Part shown: positions 1 to 6,592 of the stretch, piece after piece
How the letters are laid out: each line of letters starts with the position of its first letter
Numbering within the stretch: the stretch's first letter is position 1
Assembly (NCBI GenBank): GCA_015478675.1
Contig: JADMIH010000080.1
Span: 1 to 17,026 of the forward strand
Origin: Chloroflexota bacterium
GTDB lineage: Bacteria > Chloroflexota > Chloroflexia > QHBQ01 > JADMIH01
Direction: 5' to 3'
Length of the DNA stretch: 17,026 nucleotides
The notes under the pieces: generated by a model
Databases searched by the model: none
The model's input: the letters and a program-made list of their open reading frames with translations, nothing else
Told to the model about the DNA's origin: nothing
Program-made: the position numbers and the translations under genes

Positions 1-276
1 GTGAGAGGGCTGGCCCACAGGATAGGCCTTCATAGCTCCCTGGCGCTTTGCTGGGGGGCGTTCGGGGCTGCTGCCTTGATGACCCTGATCCTCTGGTTGC
101 TTCTCCCCTACAGGGCAGAGTGGTATATACCAGGCCTGGTCCTCGGCCTGCCGCTGATGGCAGGAGGTATATACACTTATCTAAACAATCCCGCCCGCGT
201 GAGGGCGATGTCTACTTTGCTGGAGATAGGCGCACTCTCGCTGGCTGTCGGTTGGGTGGCGGGGATCACTTTGTAG
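1..276 (+). CDS. small membrane protein, possibly 5'-truncated
   Basis: The frame is open from the first base of the window (GTG), so the true start may lie upstream. The 91 visible residues hold three hydrophobic segments, at about 14-35, 41-61 and 78-91, with few charges between them, so this is an integral membrane protein. The last segment runs directly into the TAG stop, leaving no cytoplasmic tail. I recognise no family motif. It lies about 110 bases upstream of another small membrane protein on the same strand and may share a transcript with it. Function unknown. Confidence 0.5.
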   Translation: MRGLAHRIGLHSSLALCWGAFGAAALMTLILWLLLPYRAEWYIPGLVLGLPLMAGGIYTYLNNPARVRAMSTLLEIGALSLAVGWVAGITL

Positions 277-384
277 GGTCAGGCGCTTTACCCGAGGATT
301 TTTGTCGGTAGGGGGATTGCAGCCAAGAAGCGGCGGTATAGAAGTTGCTTCTGGATACCAACTCAAGGTTAATGGAGCGCTTTT

Positions 385-849
385 GTGAAGCAATCTGAAG
401 TTGATATGGAGCGCGCACTTTTCGCCGGTGCGGTAGCCGCCACTGCTTTTCTTGCCACCACCTGGGTTGACAGCCAAGTTAGCAGCCACCCGTACAACGA
501 CTTGAAGCTCGTAGGCCAGTTCTTCACCACCAGGTCACCCGCCTGGATCATACAGGGTGTGGCGGGGCACTACACTTTCGCGCTTCTTGTGTCGCTTCTG
601 TATGCGCGGTGGGGCTATAACCTCCTCCCTGGGCCCGGCTGGTTGAAGGGACTCATCTTCTTGCAGATAGAGAACTCTCTGATTTACCCGGGCGCTGTGA
701 TCTTCGATAAAGTACACGCCGGTGTGCGTAGCGGCCAGCTTCCTCCTCTCCTGAGCCGAAAAAGCTTCTGGGGCCAGCTCCTTCGGCACGTGGCCTTCGG
801 CCTGGCGCTCGGCGCGCTTTACAAGCCGGAACGGGATCGTGAATCGTAG
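385..849 (+). CDS. conserved-looking integral membrane protein, unknown function
   Basis: A 154-residue protein with hydrophobic segments near residues 9-25, 55-75, 85-105 and a C-terminal one at about 130-146 that ends HVAFGLALGALY. That ending (a His before a Gly-rich helix, then LY) loosely resembles small membrane proteins of the DUF6789/DUF1440 kind, but this is pattern memory only. The GTG at 385 has a GGAG at 374-377, 7 bases upstream, and is preferred; an in-frame ATG at 406 (MERALFAG) is the alternative, with a weaker ribosome site. It lies 70 bases before the molybdoenzyme gene and could be co-transcribed with it. No catalytic residues can be identified. Confidence 0.65.
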   Translation: MKQSEVDMERALFAGAVAATAFLATTWVDSQVSSHPYNDLKLVGQFFTTRSPAWIIQGVAGHYTFALLVSLLYARWGYNLLPGPGWLKGLIFLQIENSLIYPGAVIFDKVHAGVRSGQLPPLLSRKSFWGQLLRHVAFGLALGALYKPERDRES

Positions 850-919
850 TATACCTTGAGAGGTTTAAGCAACGCAGAACGCATATTGAGACAGATACCT
901 CACATAAGGGGCTATAAAG

Positions 920-1543
920 ATGTTTGACAGCATACTGAACCGCGTGCGGCCTGAGCGCAAATACGATCCCGGCGAGTTGAAGAAGCGGCTCCCTCCTGGG
1001 CAGTCTCTGACCGAAAAGTGGCCTGTGCTGCAATATGGCGGGGTGCCTCAGGTAGATACCAGGCGCTGGACTTTTCGCGTCTTTGGTTTGGTAGAGGAGC
1101 CTGTGAAGTGGACCTATGAGGAGTTTATGGCGCTGCCGCACGGCAATACGGAGTCGGTTGACATACACTGCGTCACTCGCTGGTCGAAGTTCGATAACGT
1201 CTTCGAGGGTATACCCTTCAGCGAAGTGTACAAGAGGATCAAGCCGAAGCCGCAAGCCAACTATGTAATGGTGCATGCCGAGCAGGGATTTACCACTAAC
1301 CTGCCTCTTGCCGACCTGCTTGCCCCCAACGTGATCTTTGCCTATAAGAACAACGGTGAAGATCTCAGCGACGAACATGGCTGGCCTATGCGCCTGGTGG
1401 TGCCACATCTCTACTTCTGGAAGAGCGCCAAGTGGGTGCGCGGCCTCGAGTTTCTCGACCACGATGAGCCTGGCTTCTGGGAAGACGCAGGCTACCACAT
1501 GCGCGGCGATCCCTTCAAAGAGGAGAGATATGGGGGTTGGTAG
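920..1543 (+). CDS. sulfite oxidase-like molybdopterin oxidoreductase
   Basis: A 207-residue protein with the sulfite oxidase/YedY molybdopterin fold. Residues 48-75 carry the family's early strand pattern (RRWTFRVFGLVEEPVKWTYEEF), followed by DIHCVTRWSK, where Cys84 is the expected molybdenum ligand. Later conserved stretches are the GFTTNLPL region and GWPMRLVVPHLYFWKSAKWVRGLEFL. There is no twin-arginine or Sec signal, so it is probably cytoplasmic, unlike periplasmic MsrP/YedY. It also lacks the haem and dimerisation domains of eukaryotic sulfite oxidase, and the length matches the short stand-alone bacterial and archaeal forms. The ATG has AAGGGG at 906-911, 8 bases upstream. Its 3' end overlaps the amidase gene by 14 bases. 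The substrate cannot be read from sequence; sulfite or a protein/small-molecule oxide are possibilities. Confidence 0.88.
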   Translation: MFDSILNRVRPERKYDPGELKKRLPPGQSLTEKWPVLQYGGVPQVDTRRWTFRVFGLVEEPVKWTYEEFMALPHGNTESVDIHCVTRWSKFDNVFEGIPFSEVYKRIKPKPQANYVMVHAEQGFTTNLPLADLLAPNVIFAYKNNGEDLSDEHGWPMRLVVPHLYFWKSAKWVRGLEFLDHDEPGFWEDAGYHMRGDPFKEERYGGW

Positions 1544-2990
1544 TCACCGCTCACGACTCCTCTACGTTCTCATATCTACGATTGCGCTGCTGACGTTAGC
1601 AGTGTGGGCGGGCAGCGCCTTTTGGTCGCGTGCTGAAGGTAGCGACAAGAGGGGGATGCCTGTATCTTCAGCGATGCCGGTGTTGCCGGTGACGTCCGCT
1701 ATTCCCTCTGGATTGACAATGGCTACACCCGAACAGCTTTCTGCTCTCCCTTCTGAGCTTACTGTAACGCCTACGCAGACGCTTGTGCCCTACAGCCCGC
1801 CGACCGACGCGCCCTCCGCCACATCAAGCTCTACATCTACATCTACCGCCACCTTCGTACCAACCGCTACGAACATACCCCTGCCCTCAGTCACACCTGA
1901 GCCTTTCGGCGGGCCTGTGACTACACCCAACAAGCACAAAGGTCCACGTTGGGTAACTTTGCAGGCAGGGCACTGGAACAGCGCGAAGTTGCCGGAAGAG
2001 CTTTCACACCTTCGGGCGAATACAGGAGCATATGCTGCGGGGGTGAGCGAGGTAGATCTAAACGTGGCAATAGCTAAACGAACAGCGCAGTTTCTTTACG
2101 CACGCGGCTATAGCGTGCAGATATTGAACGCCACTGTGCCGGTAAGCTACACTACTGACCTCTTTCTGGCGATCCATGCTGATGGTAATGAGTTCACTTC
2201 AGTGCGCGGCTTCAAAGCCGTTTCGCCCTGGGGGGCGGTACCCGCTTCCGAAGACTTTGTCAGCTTCCTCTATGAGGAGTACGGTAAAGCAACGGGCTTG
2301 CCTAGCGACGCGATGACCAGTGATACTATGGCGAACTACTATGCCTTCAATCCAACGCGTTATCGCCATGCAGTCACTCCTAATGTGCCTTCTGCCTTGA
2401 TCGAAACAGGCTTCATCACCAACCCCCTCGACCGTAAGGCGCTGACCACCGAACAGGCTCGGATAGCATGGGGGATTACCAACGCCATAGATCGCTATTT
2501 TCGCTCAGGCGTGGCGGGGCCGACGCCATCTCCCTACCCGACGTTCACGCCCAGCGCCACGCCTACCTTTACGCCATCCAGCACATCTACTCCAAGCTCG
2601 ACGGCTACCGCTATACCCACGAGCAACCCAACAGCCGTAGCTACCGAATTCGCAGCGCAGGCTACTCAGACAGCAGCCGCCGTAACACCCGAACTGCCAA
2701 CATCCACCCCCAGGCTGCCGAAACCCACCAGCACCCCGATACCAACCTCTACACCACTGACCGGCATAATCACCACAGATGGCCGATGGTTGCCGCCGCT
2801 CTCGCTCAATGGGCAGCGTTTACCACTGCCCGGCAGCAAGGCCGACCCGGTGCTGCTGAGTGAGTCAACCGATGCCCTGCCTGTGACGGCGGACGGGAGG
2901 AAGAAGCTTCAGATGTGGCAGCAATTCTACGTACCAAGGCTGGGCCGTAGTATTTGGAGGAAAGGTCCCATTATTAACGTGCGGGATTAG
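1530..2990 (+). CDS. N-acetylmuramoyl-L-alanine amidase (Amidase_3) with Thr/Pro-rich linkers
   Basis: A cell-wall hydrolase that cleaves the amide bond between N-acetylmuramic acid and the stem peptide. I place the start at ATG 1530 (486 residues): AGGAG lies at 1521-1525 and the protein then begins with a positive patch and a hydrophobic segment (about 9-31), a signal or anchor. The frame is open further upstream, but that part only shadows the molybdoenzyme. A Ser/Thr/Pro linker covers about 45-135. The Amidase_3 domain (about 140-326) keeps the zinc and catalytic residues: His148 in LQAGHW, Glu174 in GVSEVDLN, His216 in LAIHADGN, and Glu292 in ALIETGFITNP. A second Thr/Pro-rich tract (about 330-410) leads to a C-terminal region of about 75 residues that I do not recognise. 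The 14-base overlap suggests translational coupling to the molybdoenzyme, an odd partner. Confidence 0.9.
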   Translation: MGVGSHRSRLLYVLISTIALLTLAVWAGSAFWSRAEGSDKRGMPVSSAMPVLPVTSAIPSGLTMATPEQLSALPSELTVTPTQTLVPYSPPTDAPSATSSSTSTSTATFVPTATNIPLPSVTPEPFGGPVTTPNKHKGPRWVTLQAGHWNSAKLPEELSHLRANTGAYAAGVSEVDLNVAIAKRTAQFLYARGYSVQILNATVPVSYTTDLFLAIHADGNEFTSVRGFKAVSPWGAVPASEDFVSFLYEEYGKATGLPSDAMTSDTMANYYAFNPTRYRHAVTPNVPSALIETGFITNPLDRKALTTEQARIAWGITNAIDRYFRSGVAGPTPSPYPTFTPSATPTFTPSSTSTPSSTATAIPTSNPTAVATEFAAQATQTAAAVTPELPTSTPRLPKPTSTPIPTSTPLTGIITTDGRWLPPLSLNGQRLPLPGSKADPVLLSESTDALPVTADGRKKLQMWQQFYVPRLGRSIWRKGPIINVRD

Positions 2991-3003
2991 CTGTCGAGCA
3001 GCT
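2989..3003 (+). terminator. weak hairpin after the amidase gene
   Basis: AGCTG (2989-2993), a 5-base loop, and CAGCT (2999-3003) form a short stem straight after the amidase stop, followed by CTCTTTG. The stem is only 5 bp and the T-run is poor, so this is at best a weak terminator. Confidence 0.2.
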
Positions 3004-3069
3004 CTCTTTGCGCCTTCATTCTCTACCAGCAATGAAAATACGAGCGATGCTGCCCACATCTCTACCGTA

Positions 3070-3107
3070 ACTCTGAACAGTTACGGCCAAATGTAACTGT
3101 TCAGAGT
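3070..3107. repeat. perfect 15-bp inverted repeat (hairpin)
   Basis: ACTCTGAACAGTTAC at 3070-3084 and its exact reverse complement at 3093-3107 enclose the 8 bases GGCCAAAT. No T-run follows, so it is not an intrinsic terminator. The same sequence with one change recurs at 3291-3305, and with one change at 15668-15682, so this is a dispersed repeat end rather than a local regulatory site. Confidence 0.85.
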
Positions 3108-3313
3108 ATGGGTGCAGGGGCGTCCCTCCCCTCACCCCCAAACCCCCTCTCCCACAAGGGGAGAGGGGGCTTTAGTCCTGGCTCTTCCCAAGAAGAAAGC
3201 CCCCTCTCCCTTCATGGGAGAGGGGGTTTGGGGGTGAGGGTGCGTAAGGGTATGCCTCCACAGCTACTCCTTCAAGATTGCTCCACCCCAACTCTGAACA
3301 CTTACGGCCAAAT
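3070..3313. repeat. MITE-like composite palindromic element
   Basis: A 23-base unit (ACTCTGAACA, then G or C, then TTACGGCCAAAT) occurs at 3070-3092 and again at 3291-3313 in the same orientation. Between them, 3093-3107 is inverted relative to 3291-3305 with one mismatch, giving terminal inverted repeats. Inside is a perfect 25-bp inverted repeat, 3129-3153 against 3216-3240, starting CCCTCACCCCC. Each arm also folds locally: CCCCCTCTCCC with GGGGAGAGGGGG (3143-3169), and CCCCCTCTCCC with GGGAGAGGGGG (3200-3226). It has no coding capacity. The nested symmetry and the flanking direct repeat resemble a non-autonomous mobile element, and it fills most of the 475-base gap before the transporter operon. 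Confidence 0.7.
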
Positions 3314-3465
3314 CTGATATAGACAGTGACGCGTTCTTGGTGTAAACTTGTACAACGCTTGGGCATCCTACGTCGTAGCAGCGCGTGGCGGGTGGACAAA
3401 GGAGTTAACCGCCTGGAGATAGAGGATACCACCAGATTTCTATAACTACAGGAGGAAAGTCAAAT

Positions 3466-4542
3466 ATGCTGGGCAACATACTTAAAGGGCGCGCCGCCAT
3501 AGTCGCGGCTTTTCTATTCTTTACCATGTTCATGGCAGGTTGTGGGCCAGCAGCTACACCAACCACTATAGTTAGCGCTCCCGGCGCAGCGCCTACGGAT
3601 ACGACCGCAGCCGCCCTGCCCACCGACACGACGGCTGCGCCACCCACTACGGCGCCTACCGACACGATTGCTATGATGACCCCCACCGAGGCCATGTCAG
3701 CAGTCACTCCATCCGCATCTGTGGCTATGACAGCTACCCAGGTTATGACAGGCACATCGGGCGGGTCATCAACGGCGGGCGCCACCCCTGTCTCCGATTG
3801 GAGACCCGGTAAGCACGCCAACACCATACCGGCTCCCGCCAAGTTGGTGGCGGCAGGCACGTTGACCATAGGCAGCGATGCGGGCTACCCACCCCAAGAA
3901 TATATTGACGCGGGTGGCAACGCTGTAGGCTTCGATATAGATATCGCCAATGAGATAGCTAGCCGCATGGGCCTTCAGCCCAAGGTGATCAACTTCAAGT
4001 TCGACGACATTATCCCTGCCCTCAACGCAGGGCAGTTCGACATAGTTATCTCTGCTATGACAATCACAGCTGACCGCTCGAAAGTAGTGGATTTCGTCCC
4101 CTACTTTGATGCCGGGCAAGCTGTGCTCGTGCCGAAAGGCAATCCTAAAGGGATCAAGACCCTGGACGATCTCTCCGGCAAGACCGCTGCCGTTGAGCAG
4201 GGCACAACTGAGGAGAAAACGCTGGCGGACCTCAACACCAAGTTTGCTGCCGCCAATAAGCCTCTTGTCAACGTGTTGCGCTATGCAGTAGACACCGATG
4301 CTGTAGACCAGCTACGCGTGGGCCGCGCCGACGCCACCCTGCACGACTCTCCGGTCGCTGCCTACTATGCGAAGCTGAACCCTAATTTCGAGGCTGCTAT
4401 CCCCAACTTCGAATCCGCACCCGAAGGTATAGCCACAGCGAAGACCAACACCCCCATGAACACCGCAATCAATACCGCGATTAATGCCATGAAGCAAGAC
4501 GGCACGCTCGACGCCATCAAAGCTAAGTGGGGCGTGCAGTAG
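3466..4542 (+). CDS. polar amino-acid ABC transporter substrate-binding lipoprotein
   Basis: The solute-binding component of an amino-acid importer, tethered to the outer face of the membrane. A positively charged start and hydrophobic core end in the lipobox FMAGC, with Cys26 the lipidation site. Residues 27 to about 115 are a low-complexity Thr/Ala/Pro linker (repeated PTDTTAA-like units), long for this family. The type 2 periplasmic-binding fold then runs from about 130 to the end: LTIGSDAGYPPQEY, VGFDIDIANEIA, FDIVISAMTITADRSKVVDF, and the final DGTLDAIKAKWG, all typical of the HisJ/GlnH (SBP_bac_3) family. AGGAGG at 3450-3455 precedes the ATG by 10 bases. It is the first gene of a three-gene operon with permease and ATPase. 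The exact amino acid bound is not evident. Confidence 0.93.
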   Translation: MLGNILKGRAAIVAAFLFFTMFMAGCGPAATPTTIVSAPGAAPTDTTAAALPTDTTAAPPTTAPTDTIAMMTPTEAMSAVTPSASVAMTATQVMTGTSGGSSTAGATPVSDWRPGKHANTIPAPAKLVAAGTLTIGSDAGYPPQEYIDAGGNAVGFDIDIANEIASRMGLQPKVINFKFDDIIPALNAGQFDIVISAMTITADRSKVVDFVPYFDAGQAVLVPKGNPKGIKTLDDLSGKTAAVEQGTTEEKTLADLNTKFAAANKPLVNVLRYAVDTDAVDQLRVGRADATLHDSPVAAYYAKLNPNFEAAIPNFESAPEGIATAKTNTPMNTAINTAINAMKQDGTLDAIKAKWGVQ

Positions 4543-4551
4543 TGTGTAGAG

Positions 4552-4595
4552 GTTAGGATTGGGGATCAGTTACAACCCTGATCCCCAACCCTAAC
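4552..4595 (+). promoter_or_regulatory. intercistronic hairpin between binding protein and permease
   Basis: GTTAGGATTGGGGATCAG (4552-4569) pairs with 4578-4595 over 18 positions with one mismatch, leaving an 8-base loop. No T-run follows. It lies wholly in the 67-base gap between the two genes. In known binding-protein-dependent operons such hairpins protect the upstream message or lower downstream expression; that role here is inferred. It could also be a copy of a small palindromic repeat. Confidence 0.65.
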
Positions 4596-4609
4596 ATCGA
4601 GGGCGCATA

Positions 4610-5449
4610 ATGGAGGTTCCGTACAATCTGCGGCGGTGGCTATGGGTGCCGGTTACGCTCGTCATCCTGGCGCTCATAGCCTGGTTCATCATCAGCCGCC
4701 CCACTTCGGGGGCGCAGTTCGATTTTGCTTTCATCCCTGAGCACTTCTTCGACCAGACGCTCCTCGAAGGTGCGAAGATGACCATCTTCCTATCGGTGGT
4801 CTCGCAGATAATCGGGATAGCCCTCGGCTTGATAGCCGCGCTGATGAGGATCAGCAAAAGCCCAATACTCAATGGCATTGCCGGCTTCTACATCTGGCTT
4901 TTCCGGGGCACGCCTCTGCTGGTGCAGTTGATTGTCTTTGCCACAGGCCTGTACGAGATCGGCATCCGGATAGACCTGGTGCCCGCCGCACTGCTGGCCC
5001 TCAGCATCAATGAAGGTGCCTACATGGCTGAAATAGTACGCGCAGGTATACAAAGCGTGGACCCAGGCCAGATGGAAGCGGCCAAGTCGCTCGGCATGAC
5101 ATACAGGCTGGGGATGCGGCGCATAGTGCTGCCCCAGGCCGCCCGCGTGATCCTGCCCCCTACCGGCAACGAGTTCAACAACATGCTCAAAACCACCTCT
5201 CTGGCTTCGGTCATCAGCGTTGGCGAACTGGTGCAGCATGCGGGCGACTTGAACCACCTCTACTTTAAGACGCTGGAGACCTGGACCATCGTGGCATGCT
5301 ACTATCTGGCGATGACCACAGTTGTCACCATAGGGCAGGGCTGGCTTGAGGGCAGGCTTGGCGAGCGCAAGGCGCAGGAGCAGCCCGGCCTGTGGACGCG
5401 TGTGCGCGGCAATATCTTCAGCACACGAGGCGCCCTCGACCACAGGTAG
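4610..5449 (+). CDS. polar amino-acid ABC transporter permease
   Basis: A 279-residue HisM/GlnP-type permease that forms the membrane channel. It has an N-terminal helix (about 10-28), then a periplasmic stretch, then the BPD_transp_1 domain from about 50: TLLEGAKMTIFLSVVSQIIGIALG, FRGTPLLVQLIVF, and the EAA loop Glu156-Ala-Ala...Gly162...Ile172-x-Leu-Pro, which docks on the ATPase. NEFNNMLKTTSLASVI is the usual family signature after the loop. As the only permease in the operon, it probably acts as a homodimer. GAGGG (4599-4603) sits 6 bases before the ATG. The next gene follows after 55 bases. The charged C-terminal tail of about 35 residues is somewhat long. Confidence 0.93.
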   Translation: MEVPYNLRRWLWVPVTLVILALIAWFIISRPTSGAQFDFAFIPEHFFDQTLLEGAKMTIFLSVVSQIIGIALGLIAALMRISKSPILNGIAGFYIWLFRGTPLLVQLIVFATGLYEIGIRIDLVPAALLALSINEGAYMAEIVRAGIQSVDPGQMEAAKSLGMTYRLGMRRIVLPQAARVILPPTGNEFNNMLKTTSLASVISVGELVQHAGDLNHLYFKTLETWTIVACYYLAMTTVVTIGQGWLEGRLGERKAQEQPGLWTRVRGNIFSTRGALDHR

Positions 5450-5504
5450 ATAGGGCGGGGGTCGGGGTTAGTAGCGTGCCACAACAGCAGAGGCAAAGGC
5501 CTTC

Positions 5505-6296
5505 ATGAGGATACAACCGGGTAACAGCACAGGGGGCGGGCCGATAGTGCAGGCTCTAGACGTGCATAAGAGCTTCGGGCGCACCGAAGTGCTACGCGGC
5601 ATAGACCTGACGGTGCAGCCGGGGCAAACGGTAGTGCTGATCGGCCCCAGCGGATCAGGCAAAACTACCTTCCTACGGTGCATCAATCACCTCGAAAAGA
5701 TACAGGGCGGCAAGATATACGTCGGCGGCAAGCTGATAGGCTATCGCGAAGAAGGCGGGAGGCTTGTAGAAGATAGTGAGCGCAATATCGCCGCCCAACG
5801 CGCCAGGATCGGTATGGTCTTCCAGCGCTTCAATCTATTCCCACACATGACTGCCCTGGAAAACATCATCGAAGCCCCAACCCACGTCAAGGGGGTGTCG
5901 AAAGAGCAAGCCACTGAGAAGGCGCACGCTCTGCTGCAAAAAGTGGGATTGAGCGATAAGAAGGAGCGCTACCCCAGCCAGCTTTCCGGCGGCCAGCAAC
6001 AGCGAATAGCCATCGCTCGCGCCCTGGCGATGGACCCGATGCTGATGCTCTTTGATGAGGCTACCTCGGCGCTCGATCCTGAGCTGGTGGGCGAGGTGCT
6101 CAAAGTGATGGAGCAGTTGGCTGAAGAAGGAATGAGCATGGTGGTTGTGACCCACGAGATGGGCTTCGCCCGCCACGTGGCCGACCGCGTGGTCTTCATG
6201 GATAGCGGAAAAGTAGTGGAGGAAGGTCCTCCTGTGGAAATCTTCGACCACCCGCAGCAGGAGCGCACCCAGTCGTTCCTCAGCCGCATCCTGTAG
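5505..6296 (+). CDS. polar amino-acid ABC transporter ATP-binding protein
   Basis: The 263-residue ATPase that powers the importer, peripheral on the cytoplasmic face. All nucleotide-binding motifs are intact: Walker [10 protein letters not shown] (47-55), Q-loop Gln107 in [16 protein letters not shown], signature LSGGQQQR (160-167), Walker B LMLFDE (180-185), D-loop SALD, and switch His217 in THEMGFAR. The sequence is typical of the GlnQ/HisP family, ending with [15 protein letters not shown]...FLSRIL. About 13 residues precede the usual family start; AAAGG at 5495-5499 supports the ATG at 5505. It closes the operon begun by the binding protein. Confidence 0.95.
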   Translation: MRIQPGNSTGGGPIVQALDVHKSFGRTEVLRGIDLTVQPGQTVVLIGPSGSGKTTFLRCINHLEKIQGGKIYVGGKLIGYREEGGRLVEDSERNIAAQRARIGMVFQRFNLFPHMTALENIIEAPTHVKGVSKEQATEKAHALLQKVGLSDKKERYPSQLSGGQQQRIAIARALAMDPMLMLFDEATSALDPELVGEVLKVMEQLAEEGMSMVVVTHEMGFARHVADRVVFMDSGKVVEEGPPVEIFDHPQQERTQSFLSRIL

Positions 6297-6384
6297 CCAA
6301 CGGGCTCCTTTTAGAATAGCGGCACGAATGTTGCAGCACAAGATGGAATCGATCTGAGCCTTGCGGCGAGGTGATTCTGCCATC

Positions 6385-6413
6385 TATACAGAGTGTGTGG
6401 GCGGTGCTATAAT
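6385..6413 (+). promoter_or_regulatory. extended -10 promoter for the two-component genes
   Basis: TGCTATAAT at 6405-6413 is a perfect extended -10 element. TATACA at 6385-6390, 17 bases upstream of TATAAT, matches four of six positions of the -35 consensus. It lies in the 296-base gap after the ABC operon and would start a leader of about 170 bases before the kinase ATG. The leader contains AAGGAG at 6556-6561, too far from that ATG to serve it, and a three-codon ATG-ACT-TTA-TGA at 6585-6596 whose stop overlaps the kinase start. Confidence 0.6.
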
Positions 6414-6592
6414 GTGCTGGGGCGACGCTCTATACCCACAGAACGCTCCCGGTAGCTCTATGGGTCACATTTTGTTCTGCTTGCCTCCTTATGGTTCCTC
6501 TTGCCATGCCTGCACACGACATGGAGAAGCTCACAGACGGCGATGGTCGCAACGCAAGGAGAACTCTGACCTAAAAGACCGGATATGACTTT

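Noticed and set aside
653..1498. Long minus-strand frame opposite the molybdoenzyme
   Set aside because: It covers a gene with clear family motifs, and its own translation has no recognisable domain; a codon-bias shadow.
3129..3240. Repeated C-rich blocks as a possible CRISPR array
   Set aside because: The blocks are inverted rather than direct repeats, with no regular unique spacers and no cas genes.
3348..3378. Short palindromes TTGTACAA and CTACG-T-CGTAG upstream of the ABC operon as operators
   Set aside because: They are too short to stand out from chance, and no clear promoter was found next to them.
4790..5443. 217-codon minus-strand frame opposite the permease
   Set aside because: Shadow of a well-supported ABC permease; His/Gln/Ala-rich with no family match.
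6361..6588. Open frame of 75 codons upstream of the histidine kinase
   Set aside because: It starts with TTG, lacks a ribosome site, overlaps the extended -10 promoter, and its Cys/His/Pro-rich translation resembles no protein. It is treated as leader and promoter.
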